DNA from: an uncultured Bacilli bacterium
GTDB taxonomy: Bacteria > Bacillota_I > Bacilli_A > ML615J-28 > CAG-698
Assembly (NCBI GenBank): GCA_947627195.1
Contig: CANQVC010000013.1
Coordinates: forward strand, 1-34,507
Direction of reading: 5' to 3'
DNA length: 34,507 nucleotides
The notes under the pieces were generated by a model, which worked only from the letters and a program-made list of their open reading frames with translations, searched no databases and had not been told where the DNA came from. Shown here piece by piece: positions 8,529 through 16,082 of this stretch. The translations under genes were made by a program, and so were the position numbers. Each line of letters begins with the position of its first letter. Position 1 is the first letter of the stretch.

Positions 8529-8557
8529 CAATACATAAACATAAAATTTATGTATTG
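8529..8557. repeat. Inverted repeat directly after comEC
   Basis: CAATACATAAA (8529-8539) and its exact complement (8547-8557) flank a 7-nt loop just past the comEC stop. No T run follows on the minus strand. It may protect the 3' end of the message. Confidence 0.55.
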
Positions 8558-8569
8558 CTATTATATTAT

Positions 8570-10705
8570 TTACCGCATTGTTTGAAATATACATTGATTA
8601 TTAATTTTTTTTAATGTGATTGTTGAATCGAGATCTGTGCGATAAATAATAACATGATATTTATTTAATATATCAATAACTTCTTGATCAGGAAAAGCAA
8701 ATGTACTTACTCTTCCTGTCATTATAATAGCATATTTAGGATGAATATTTTTTATAAATGTTTCTGATGTAGAAGTTTTACTACCATGATGTCCAATTTT
8801 CAATACATCAATTGAACTTATTGATAATTTATTTTCAATTGCTATTGATGCATCACCAGTAAATAAAAATTTTGTATTTAAAATATTAGTATATAATACG
8901 ATACTATTATCATTTTCATCATTATAACGTTTATCAGGATGTAAAACATTAAAGGTAATATTACCAACATTAATGGTGTCACCTTTTTTAACTTTTATAA
9001 CATTTTTTGTAGCAAGGTCAATATCATTATATGCACTTATAATAATTTTATGAACATTAAATTCTTTTATTAATTTTATTGCTTCACCTGTATGGTCATT
9101 ATGTTCATGAGTTAATATTAAACAATCAATTGTTCTTATTCCTTTGGCTTTTAAATATGTTGAAAGAGCATCATTACTTCCATCACCTGTATCTATGATA
9201 ATAACTTTATTTCTATTAGTAATTATTGTGCTATCACCATTATATAAATCTAAAAATTGGATTGTTGGGAAAGAGGAAACATGACCAAAAAATGAAAACA
9301 AAGTAAGAAAACTTATTAATATAATACTTAGATATATTTTTATTTTCTTTTTCTTAATTAAACAAATTATAGATATTAATAAAATATAATAGAAACAAGA
9401 ATTAGTAAATGTGAAATGAGGAAAAGGAATTGTCAATGAAACAAATGAAAATAATTGAACAAAAGATAAAAAGAAAGTGACTAAAATACTATAAATATAA
9501 TTAAAAAAAGGAAATATACAGACTAAAATGGAAGCAGGTAAAATAAGACATGTTACAACACTTATGGCAATTACATTAACAAATGGTGATAATAAATTAA
9601 TTTCATATGAACGATTTATAACAAGAGGGAATGTAATAATAATTGAACCTAAACTTATTAAAAAACTTTGCATAATATTTGATTTATTTTGAATTAATGG
9701 GCTAAATAAAATAATAAAGAAAGAAACTAAAAATGATAAAATAAATCCTAAATGATACATCCAATATGGATGATATATTAAAAGAATAATAAATAATATA
9801 CTTACTCGATCAAGGGAAGAAAGCTTTAGTTTATATTTATTATTTAAAAAAGAAAATATATACATTCCTGCAGCTCTTAAAATTGAAGGTGAAAAATCAG
9901 TAATAATGACATATATGATTAAAAAAACAATAATTGGTATAATTTGTTTTTCTTCTTTTAGATGAAAAAAAGATAAAATAAATCCTAAAAAAGAAACAAA
10001 TAAACTTACATGTAATCCTGATATGGCAAATAAATGAACAATACCATTTTTTTGAATGGCACTATTTAATTCATCACTAAATCCACTTGTATCACCTAAA
10101 ATTAATCCATTTAATAATATTAATGATTCATTACTAAAATGTTTTTGAAAATATTTTTGGACATATGTTCTTAAAATTGATAATCGAAATGTTTTACCTT
10201 TTATATTAATATCTGTTGCTTCAATGATTTTTATTATGCCATTATGACTTAAATATGTTTGATAATTAAATCCATAAGGAAGATGATTTTGATCTATTTT
10301 TTTATTTATTCCTTCTACTTCTATTTTCATACCAATTGTTATATCCATTGGTGTTTTATTTCTAACTAATATTTTCTTTATTCCTTTTTGGACTATTATT
10401 TCTTGATAATATTCTTTCTCTTCAATAGAAACTACTACTCCATCTATTTTATTTGTTGTTGTTTGGTGATATGATAAATATAAAAAAAGTAATAAAAACA
10501 AAAATAGTAATATTAAAATAATTGTTGTAAGAAAAATTATTTTATTATTTTTGATTAAATAAAATAAATATAATCCTAAAAATATATAACATATTGGATA
10601 ATTCCAAGATAATAAAAAAAGAATAATACCAATAGCAATTAAAAACCAATTGTTTAAACAAGTTGTATACCACTTAGAATATATTAATTTTCTAAGTAAT
10701 TTCAT
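8570..10705 (-). CDS. comEC: Competence channel protein ComEC
   Basis: ComEC forms the membrane channel through which single-stranded DNA enters during transformation. The 711-residue product has N-terminal membrane segments and an OB-like extracellular region. A competence domain of many hydrophobic helices follows (HLFAISGLHVSLF and ILRAAGMYIFSF motifs). The C-terminal metallo-beta-lactamase-like nuclease domain (about residue 478 on) has HEHNDH, TGDAS and IGHHGSKTS, so the metal ligands are kept. The usual DVGQGDS start of that domain reads DLYNGDS. It overlaps comEA by 4 bases (ATGA), so the two are translationally coupled. comEB, present between them in Bacillus, is absent. No ComK-type site was recognised. 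Confidence 0.95.
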   Translation of the reverse strand: MKLLRKLIYSKWYTTCLNNWFLIAIGIILFLLSWNYPICYIFLGLYLFYLIKNNKIIFLTTIILILLFLFLLLFLYLSYHQTTTNKIDGVVVSIEEKEYYQEIIVQKGIKKILVRNKTPMDITIGMKIEVEGINKKIDQNHLPYGFNYQTYLSHNGIIKIIEATDINIKGKTFRLSILRTYVQKYFQKHFSNESLILLNGLILGDTSGFSDELNSAIQKNGIVHLFAISGLHVSLFVSFLGFILSFFHLKEEKQIIPIIVFLIIYVIITDFSPSILRAAGMYIFSFLNNKYKLKLSSLDRVSILFIILLIYHPYWMYHLGFILSFLVSFFIILFSPLIQNKSNIMQSFLISLGSIIITFPLVINRSYEINLLSPFVNVIAISVVTCLILPASILVCIFPFFNYIYSILVTFFLSFVQLFSFVSLTIPFPHFTFTNSCFYYILLISIICLIKKKKIKIYLSIILISFLTLFSFFGHVSSFPTIQFLDLYNGDSTIITNRNKVIIIDTGDGSNDALSTYLKAKGIRTIDCLILTHEHNDHTGEAIKLIKEFNVHKIIISAYNDIDLATKNVIKVKKGDTINVGNITFNVLHPDKRYNDENDNSIVLYTNILNTKFLFTGDASIAIENKLSISSIDVLKIGHHGSKTSTSETFIKNIHPKYAIIMTGRVSTFAFPDQEVIDILNKYHVIIYRTDLDSTITLKKINNQCIFQTMR

Positions 10706-11280
10706 AATGTCACATCATTTTTTATTTTTTCAAATGTTGATTCTGTTAATACTTCTTTTAATTGTTCAATTGAAGTGAATTTTCCATGTTGATTACGATA
10801 ATCAATAATTTTTTGGGCTTTAGAAATACCAATACCATTTAAGCCACTAACAAGTTCTTCTAATGTTGCTTTATTAAGAGAAATTTTATTATTTGTATCA
10901 GATGTTATAAAATCTATTTTTCTCGGGATTTGTATAACCATTTCATCAGTTAATTTTTGTGTTAAATTAATTGCCTCTTTATCAGCATGTTTGGTAAATC
11001 CTCCAGCTATTTGAATAAGATCTTGTAATCTATCATTATTATTCATTTCATAAACTCCAGGTTTATTAACTTCACCAGTAATTTGTACTAAAATTCTTTC
11101 ATCGATTTGGACATCTTTTACAGGTAAATTTGCAGAAGAAGAATTATCTAAATTATGAGCATTTGTTTTTACAATTCCTTTATAAACAAAATAAGAAGCA
11201 AAAAGAATGAATACAATAATGCTTATTTGAATTATCTTGCGATGTTCATTAAAACATTTTTTAATTTTTTCTATAAACAT
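10702..11280 (-). CDS. comEA: Competence DNA receptor ComEA
   Basis: ComEA is the membrane-anchored double-stranded DNA receptor that feeds transforming DNA to ComEC. The 192 residues comprise one N-terminal membrane segment (about 17-33) and a linker. An SLBB domain follows at about 66-125 (VQITGEVNKPGVYEM, LIQIAGGFT). Tandem helix-hairpin-helix motifs lie at the C-terminus (LNKATLEELVSGLNGIG and AQKIIDYRNQHGKF), which bind DNA without sequence preference. The ATG is preceded by AGGAGGTATAGGT. It is the first gene of a comEA-comEC unit whose end is the hairpin at 8434-8462. The upstream region is highly AT-rich and I could not fix its promoter. Confidence 0.95.
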   Translation of the reverse strand: MFIEKIKKCFNEHRKIIQISIIVFILFASYFVYKGIVKTNAHNLDNSSSANLPVKDVQIDERILVQITGEVNKPGVYEMNNNDRLQDLIQIAGGFTKHADKEAINLTQKLTDEMVIQIPRKIDFITSDTNNKISLNKATLEELVSGLNGIGISKAQKIIDYRNQHGKFTSIEQLKEVLTESTFEKIKNDVTL

Positions 11281-11439
11281 ACCTATACCTCCTATTTATA
11301 TATTATCAATTATTTTTATTTTTTACTTTTAAAAATATTGATAATAAATAAGAATATAAAATATTTATAGTTTTTATCTTTTGCTTCTTATATTTATTAT
11401 ATTATATATTAGATATTTATAAAGGAAAATTTCCTAATG

Positions 11440-12066
11440 TTATTTAGTACCAAATAATCTATCTCCACAATCACCAAGTCCTGGGACAATATATCCATTT
11501 TCATTTAATTTCTCATCTAATGAAGCAAGATATATATCAACATCTGGATGGTCTTTTTGAATTCTTTCTACACCAGTTGGTGCACCAACCAAACCAACAT
11601 AACACAGTTTTTTAATACCAAGTTGTTTTAATAAATGAATTGCATAACTTACACTTCCTCCAGTTGCCAACATTGGATCTACTAATAATACATTAGCATT
11701 AGTTACTCCATCAGGAAGTTTGCAATAATATTCATGTGGCTCTAATGTTTTTTCATCACGATATAAACCAATATGTCCTACTTTAGCTTGGGGAATAACC
11801 GATAGAATTCCATCAACCATGCCAAGTCCTGCGCGTAATATTGGTACAATGACAACATCTTTAGTTAATTGTTTACATTTAGCTATTGCTACTGGTGTTT
11901 TAATATTAACATCTTTAGTTGGTAATTCTTTTGTAATATCATAAGTCATTAAAGATGCAATTTCTGAGACGGCATTTCTAAAATCTTGTGGTGTAGTCAA
12001 TTCATTACGAATAATCGATAATTTATGATGAATTAATGGATGATCAAAAATGACTAATTTCCCCAT
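11440..12066 (-). CDS. upp: Uracil phosphoribosyltransferase
   Basis: UPRTase converts uracil and PRPP to UMP in the pyrimidine salvage pathway. The product is 208 residues, normal for the family. It has the N-terminal [28 protein letters not shown], the PRPP-binding loop [10 protein letters not shown] and the C-terminal uracil-binding segment with [13 protein letters not shown]. It overlaps the end of rpiB by 13 bases and has AGGAGAATGAAAC before the ATG, so it is coupled to rpiB. In Bacillus glyA lies between these genes; it is missing here. No terminator was found before comEA. Confidence 0.97.
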   Translation of the reverse strand: MGKLVIFDHPLIHHKLSIIRNELTTPQDFRNAVSEIASLMTYDITKELPTKDVNIKTPVAIAKCKQLTKDVVIVPILRAGLGMVDGILSVIPQAKVGHIGLYRDEKTLEPHEYYCKLPDGVTNANVLLVDPMLATGGSVSYAIHLLKQLGIKKLCYVGLVGAPTGVERIQKDHPDVDIYLASLDEKLNENGYIVPGLGDCGDRLFGTK

Positions 12067-12506
12067 GTTTCATTCTCCTGTTTTTCAATTAATTGTACTC
12101 TTCTTTCATGTCTTCCATGAGCAAATGGTTGTTCAATAAAAGCATCAACAAATTCTTTAGCATCACTTTCATTTGTATATTTAGCACCTAAACATATAAT
12201 ATTACTATCGTTATGTTCACGAGTTAATTTAGCACTTTCTAGATTTGTGACTAATGCTGCTCTTATTCCTTTAAATTTATTAGCACTTATACTCATGCCA
12301 ATTCCTGTTGTACAAATCAAGACGCCAAAATTTGCTACTTTGTTTTGAATATCTAGAGCAACTTTTTGGGCATATATTGGATAATCAACACTTGTTTTAT
12401 CAATACAACCACGATCTAATACTTCATATCCTTTTTGCTTTAAATATTCAACAATTTGTGTTTTTCTTTCATATCCTCCATGATCACTAGCAACACTTAT
12501 CGTCAT
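12054..12506 (-). CDS. rpiB: Ribose-5-phosphate isomerase B
   Basis: RpiB interconverts ribulose-5-phosphate and ribose-5-phosphate in the pentose phosphate pathway, providing the ribose for PRPP that the adjacent upp product consumes. The 150-residue protein of the RpiB/LacAB family has the SDHGG motif at residues 7-11, the catalytic-cysteine motif [20 protein letters not shown] with the catalytic histidine, and HGRHERRV near the C-terminus. The ATG has AGAGGT upstream. An extended -10 promoter (12535-12543) precedes it. It starts the rpiB-upp operon. The LacA/LacB isomerases are close relatives, but the absence of other tagatose genes favours RpiB. Confidence 0.94.
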   Translation of the reverse strand: MTISVASDHGGYERKTQIVEYLKQKGYEVLDRGCIDKTSVDYPIYAQKVALDIQNKVANFGVLICTTGIGMSISANKFKGIRAALVTNLESAKLTREHNDSNIICLGAKYTNESDAKEFVDAFIEQPFAHGRHERRVQLIEKQENETWGN

Positions 12507-12534
12507 AACAATACCTCTTTCATTCTTTTTTTCT

Positions 12535-12543
12535 ATTATATCA
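12535..12543 (-). promoter_or_regulatory. Extended -10 promoter of rpiB-upp
   Basis: TGATATAAT on the minus strand combines a TGn extension with a perfect TATAAT. The -35 region at 17 bp is poor (TAGCTT), as is allowed for extended -10 promoters. It is about 29 bases before the rpiB ATG. Confidence 0.6.
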
Positions 12544-12564
12544 TAGAATTTTAAAAAAAGCTAT

Positions 12565-12590
12565 AAAAAAATAGCAATGCTAGACTGCTA
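12565..12590 (-). terminator. Terminator after the GNAT-like gene
   Basis: A short TAGCA/TGCTA stem (12572-12576 with 12586-12590) is followed on the minus strand by seven T residues. It separates the prmC-spoIIR cluster from rpiB-upp. Confidence 0.6.
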
Positions 12591-12608
12591 CTTTAATTAG
12601 ATAATTAT

Positions 12609-13028
12609 TTATAAATGAAGTATGTATACTTTTGAATTTTTATATTCTGTATTGGAAAATATTGTTTCGTCTATATAAATATTATTTTTATCACATTCTT
12701 GAAAACCTAATAATTTAAATACTTCTTCTACTTCTTGATTAGATACAATACTAATTAATTTATCAATGTGATGTGCTTTCGCATTTTGTATTACATGATT
12801 TAATAAATCAATTGTTAATGTGGAATCAATTGATTTTTTAAATATAAAATAACGTATTAAACCAATATAACCAAATTGTTCAAAAGACATCATACCTATA
12901 ATTTGATTATTGTCTAAAATAACTGATGCGTTTGCTAATATTTCTTCTTCAATAACACATCCTTCAATTAAATCTAAAAACTTATGAGCAATTGGTTGTA
13001 GTTCATTATTCATCGCTACAATCTCCAT
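12609..13028 (-). CDS. GNAT-like N-acetyltransferase (YwlB position)
   Basis: The product of about 139 residues looks like a small, degenerate GNAT fold. It has an N-terminal strand-helix (MEIVAMNNELQPIAHKFLDL), a central sheet (IIGMMSFEQFGYIGLIRYFIF) and the VSNQEVEEVFKLLGFQE segment that resembles the N-x6-Y-x-x-LGF end of acetyltransferases. The Q/RxxGxG/A acetyl-CoA loop is not obvious. I start at the ATG ending at 13028, preceded by GGAGGTTTGT; the ATG at 13040 overlaps the spoIIR stop and would sit on the Shine-Dalgarno itself. It follows spoIIR. In Bacillus the same neighbourhood contains ywlB, an annotated GNAT, which supports the call. The substrate is unknown. Confidence 0.65.
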   Translation of the reverse strand: MEIVAMNNELQPIAHKFLDLIEGCVIEEEILANASVILDNNQIIGMMSFEQFGYIGLIRYFIFKKSIDSTLTIDLLNHVIQNAKAHHIDKLISIVSNQEVEEVFKLLGFQECDKNNIYIDETIFSNTEYKNSKVYILHL

Positions 13029-13039
13029 ACAAACCTCCA

Positions 13040-13498
13040 TTAGAAAAAACTCTTAAATTTTTCCAATAACCAAAAAGAATAAGTAACATTTCCTGTATTT
13101 ACTTCTTCAAATCCAACACCATAATATTCAGGATAAAGTAAGCTCCAATAATTAGCTCCTTCACCTTTACCTAAAGTAATAACTAATGTTTTGTATTTTC
13201 CACCTTTAATTATTTGATCTTCATAATATTTGGTATCAAATTTTTGGGTTTGAATTTTCACATCTACTGTATAGTTGTAATTATTGGACTTTACAATATA
13301 TGATACTTGTTCTTTAATTATGTCTAAATTGTTTAAATCTAATGTTTGCTTTTGTAATTGATGAACAATTTCTTTTTTAAGTATTTGATCATTTACTTCA
13401 TCAGAATTAGCTATTACTCTAATTCTCATTTGACTATCTTTAGATAAAAGACAAATAAAAATTATAATTAAACTAATTAAAACAAAATACTTCTTCAT
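13040..13498 (-). CDS. spoIIR: Stage II sporulation protein R
   Basis: SpoIIR is made in the forespore, secreted into the intermembrane space and activates the SpoIIGA protease that processes pro-sigma E in the mother cell. The product has an N-terminal hydrophobic signal, then RIRVIANSDEVNDQ-x-LK, the family hallmark, and the LGKGEGANYWSLLYPEYYG block near the end. From the ATG at 13498 it is 152 residues, clearly shorter than the B. subtilis protein (about 220), ending soon after the conserved domain. A longer frame opens at 13552, but it has no ribosome binding site and overlaps the forespore-type promoter at 13523-13551. GGTG lies six bases before the chosen ATG. Neighbours match Bacillus (prmC upstream, tsaC nearby). 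Confidence 0.9.
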   Translation of the reverse strand: MKKYFVLISLIIIFICLLSKDSQMRIRVIANSDEVNDQILKKEIVHQLQKQTLDLNNLDIIKEQVSYIVKSNNYNYTVDVKIQTQKFDTKYYEDQIIKGGKYKTLVITLGKGEGANYWSLLYPEYYGVGFEEVNTGNVTYSFWLLEKFKSFF

Positions 13499-13522
13499 AA
13501 ATAACACCATCCCTTTAATGAT

Positions 13523-13551
13523 ATTATTACCATTATTTGGATATTTATTCA
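13523..13551 (-). promoter_or_regulatory. Candidate forespore (sigma F-type) promoter of spoIIR
   Basis: On the minus strand TGAATA (13551-13546), 14 bases, then GGTAATAAT (13531-13523) fits the sigma F -10 pattern GGnnAnAnT in all but the sixth-to-eighth variable positions. spoIIR is a known sigma F target in Bacillus. Confidence 0.5.
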
Positions 13552-13583
13552 TGAAAAAGTATTAATAATTTGTGTTTATTTTT

Positions 13584-14153
13584 TTATATAATAATATTAC
13601 CTTGTCTTAAGACTTTAGGTAAAGATGTTGTTACATCAACAACTGTTGATGAAACAGATGAAAATGTAGCTTCATCTTTCACAATATAATCGATAAAATT
13701 AGCAAATTGATTTGTAATACTAGTTATGTCATTTAAAGCATTACTACCACTAATATTAACCGATGTTGTAGCCATTAAACCAAATTTTTTTAGAATTTGT
13801 AAAGCTATAAATGAATTAGGCATCCGTAAACCTACAGTATCTAATCCTCTTGTAACTTTTTTAGAAATTGCTTTACCTCTTTTAAAGATTAACGTTAAAG
13901 CACCTGGCCAATATTTATTAATTAATTCAGAAGCAATTGGACTGATATCATCAACATATTCATCAATATTAGGTGATGGACATAAAATAGCTAATGGCTT
14001 TTTATCATCACGATGTTTCATTTGATAAATTTTTTCAATCGCTTTTAAATCATTTATTTTAGCCCCAATTCCATAAACAGTATCAGTTGGAAAACATATT
14101 ATTTTACCATTAATATCTTTTTTTAAAAGTTCGTCAAGAGTTACTAACTCCAT
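13584..14153 (-). CDS. tsaC: L-threonylcarbamoyladenylate synthase (short YrdC/TsaC form)
   Basis: The enzyme makes threonylcarbamoyl-AMP from threonine, bicarbonate and ATP, the first step of t6A37 modification of ANN-decoding tRNAs. The 189-residue protein is a single YrdC domain: CFPTDTVYGIGA near residues 20-31, KHRDDKKPLAILC, WPGALTLIFK, GLRMPNS and ATTSVNISG. It lacks the C-terminal Sua5 domain of the Bacillus YwlC type, so it is the short TsaC form. It overlaps the stop of the upstream membrane protein gene by 10 bases. spoIIR follows 85 bases later. Bacillus keeps ywlC in the same cluster. Confidence 0.92.
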   Translation of the reverse strand: MELVTLDELLKKDINGKIICFPTDTVYGIGAKINDLKAIEKIYQMKHRDDKKPLAILCPSPNIDEYVDDISPIASELINKYWPGALTLIFKRGKAISKKVTRGLDTVGLRMPNSFIALQILKKFGLMATTSVNISGSNALNDITSITNQFANFIDYIVKDEATFSSVSSTVVDVTTSLPKVLRQGNIII

Positions 14154-15106
14154 AACTTAATGATCTCCTGTTGATATTGTTCTTGAGAAATTTCTTTATT
14201 ATCTCTTAAATGCATTAATTCAAGCATAATTGTATTTTTTTCATTTTCTGTCATTGAACTATAATTTCTAGATAAGCCTTTTTTGGCAAATATTTCATCA
14301 ATATTTCCTTTGATTTCGATATCTTCTTCATAATTTCCATGACGATCATATACATGATTATTTTTAGGTTTATCAACATTTTCTTCAACAATTTTTTCAT
14401 CAACAACTTCTGCTTCAACATAAGGCTTGTTAGCATTATTAACATTGTTATTATTAACATTGTTATTATATGTATAATATCTTGTATATTGAGGAATGCC
14501 CTGTTTTCTTTTTTCTGAATTAAATAAGCCTTTTTTAAAGATTAAAAATAAAAATAAAACAACTAAACAAATAAAGATAATAATAACAAAAACTAATATC
14601 AAAACAGTGAAACTTAAATTAGGATTTGTACCTTTTAATTTTGTTGGTGTTAAACCATTGTTTTCACCAATTTCTAATAATAAATTTTTTTCTTTAAATT
14701 CTTGAGCATCATTATAATATTCAATGCTTTCACTAAATCGAGTAATACCTTCTTCATCAACAATCAATATTTGCATATCTTTTGATAAAGGTAACGCATA
14801 AGCAATATAATCTCCTCTTTCATCACTATCTATTGTATAATATTCATTATTACTAATAATATTAATATAAAATTCAAGAGGATTTTCAGAAACTAAAATA
14901 AAGCTAGATGTTACTTCATCTTGATATGTTCCTAAAACTACTTTAAATGAATAACTAATATTACTGAATGAATCAACAACATAATAACATTCATATCCGT
15001 TTTTTATTTCATTATTAAATGTTTCAATTTTATCATCGACAACACCTGATGAAATTGGCATTAATAAATAAAATAAAGAAAATAAGACTGTTAAAAAACG
15101 ATACAT
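14144..15106 (-). CDS. Membrane protein with extracytoplasmic domain and SHOCT-like C-terminus
   Basis: The 320-residue product has a cleavable-looking signal (residues 1-21), an extracytoplasmic domain of about 140 residues rich in Tyr, Ser and acidic residues, and a strong membrane segment at 165-190. A cytoplasmic linker follows, Asn-rich at 213-227. The last 45 residues form a helical tail, ending in LELMHLRDNKEISQEQYQQEIIKL, which resembles SHOCT domains (quoted in parts here: LRDNKEISQEQYQQEI is the core). Homology beyond the SHOCT-like end was not recognised; the function is unknown. It sits 15 bases after prmC with AAAGGAGTTACT before its ATG, and it is coupled to tsaC by overlap. B. 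subtilis has an unrelated-looking membrane protein, YwkF, at this position. Confidence 0.8.
   Translation of the reverse strand: MYRFLTVLFSLFYLLMPISSGVVDDKIETFNNEIKNGYECYYVVDSFSNISYSFKVVLGTYQDEVTSSFILVSENPLEFYINIISNNEYYTIDSDERGDYIAYALPLSKDMQILIVDEEGITRFSESIEYYNDAQEFKEKNLLLEIGENNGLTPTKLKGTNPNLSFTVLILVFVIIIFICLVVLFLFLIFKKGLFNSEKRKQGIPQYTRYYTYNNNVNNNNVNNANKPYVEAEVVDEKIVEENVDKPKNNHVYDRHGNYEEDIEIKGNIDEIFAKKGLSRNYSSMTENEKNTIMLELMHLRDNKEISQEQYQQEIIKLWS
14435..14469. repeat. 15-bp in-frame tandem repeat
   Basis: ATTATTAACATTGTT occurs twice exactly (14435-14449, 14450-14464) plus a partial third copy. It encodes the Asn-Val repeats in the cytoplasmic linker of the SHOCT-like membrane protein and would change linker length by five residues per unit. 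Confidence 0.8.
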
Positions 15107-15121
15107 AGTAACTCCTTTCTA

Positions 15122-15943
15122 TTATGTCCTTATAACCATAACTCGATTTAAGTGATTTAAATCTTGATATACTTCACAATTTTGATAATATTTTTTAACT
15201 ATTTCTATTAATTCATTAGTTCTTGTTGAAGGAATTTCTAAAACAATAATTCCATTTTTATTTAAACAATTTTTAGATTGTTCTAATATTTTTTCATAAT
15301 GATATAATCCATGATTAGGACTAAATAATGCAATTGATGGTTCATGATCTTTTACTACATCAGATATAGAATCATTAATATCAATATATGGTGGATTTGA
15401 TACAATCATATCAAACTTCATGTTAATATTATTTAATAAATCATTTTCTATAAATGTTATATCAACATTCATTAATTTTTGATTTTCTTTAGCAACTTCA
15501 ATGGCTTCATGAGAAATATCAATTGCATAAATATTTGTATTAGATAATTCTTTTTTTAAAACAATTGCAATACATCCTGATCCTGTACCTATATCAACAA
15601 TTGTTTTAATATTATTTTTTTTTGCTTCTTCTAATATTTTATCAACTACTATTTCTGTATCAAATCGAGGAATTAAAACATTATTATTCACAATAAAACG
15701 ATAACCATAAAAATAACTATAGCCAATTAAATATTGAACAGGAATATGATTATTAATATAATTATCAATTATATTAATAATTTTATTTTTTATGGTATCA
15801 TTTATTTCTTCATTTTTATTTAATAACAATTCACTTCTTGTTATATGACATAATTCTTCAATAATATAATATATAGCTTCAATTTCTAAATTTTCATTAT
15901 TTATTATTTTTTTATAATGTTCAATTAATTCATAATATTTCAT
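15122..15943 (-). CDS. prmC: Peptide chain release factor glutamine methyltransferase
   Basis: PrmC methylates the glutamine of the GGQ motif in release factors 1 and 2, raising termination efficiency. The 273-residue protein has an N-terminal helical substrate-recognition domain, the SAM-binding motif VDIGTGSGCIAIVL, and the catalytic NPPY motif (VSNPPYID). Its substrate, PrfA, is encoded just upstream, as in Bacillus, but here a terminator and a separate promoter lie between. The ATG has only a weak GGAT eight bases upstream. It heads the prmC-SHOCT protein-tsaC-spoIIR cluster. Confidence 0.95.
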   Translation of the reverse strand: MKYYELIEHYKKIINNENLEIEAIYYIIEELCHITRSELLLNKNEEINDTIKNKIINIIDNYINNHIPVQYLIGYSYFYGYRFIVNNNVLIPRFDTEIVVDKILEEAKKNNIKTIVDIGTGSGCIAIVLKKELSNTNIYAIDISHEAIEVAKENQKLMNVDITFIENDLLNNINMKFDMIVSNPPYIDINDSISDVVKDHEPSIALFSPNHGLYHYEKILEQSKNCLNKNGIIVLEIPSTRTNELIEIVKKYYQNCEVYQDLNHLNRVMVIRT

Positions 15944-15980
15944 ATTATTATATCCATAATTATTCTTTTTTCACTATAAT

Positions 15981-16009
15981 ATTTTACCATTGAATGATAA
16001 ATAAATCAA
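15981..16009 (-). promoter_or_regulatory. Promoter of the prmC cluster
   Basis: TTGATT (16009-16004), 17 bases, then TAAAAT (15986-15981) with a TGG extension form a sigma A-type extended -10 promoter. The expected start is about 30 bases before the prmC ATG. Confidence 0.6.
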
Positions 16010-16031
16010 TCATTTTAAATTTATATTTTAT

Positions 16032-16062
16032 AAAAAGAGTTAACTTAAATAGAAATTAACTC
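16032..16062 (-). terminator. Terminator of the gdpP-rplI/dnaC/prfA operon
   Basis: GAGTTAA (16037-16043) pairs with TTAACTC (16056-16062) and is followed on the minus strand by TTTTTAT. It lies 20 bases past the prfA stop. Confidence 0.75.
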
Positions 16063-16082
16063 TTCAAATTTATATTATATAA

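Noticed and set aside
11155-11370. 71-codon plus-strand ORF upstream of comEA
   Set aside because: Low-complexity Tyr/Asn/Ile codons from AT-rich DNA, overlapping comEA, with no ribosome binding site.
13499-13552. N-terminal extension of spoIIR
   Set aside because: The ATG at 13552 lacks a ribosome binding site and the stretch contains the likely promoter.
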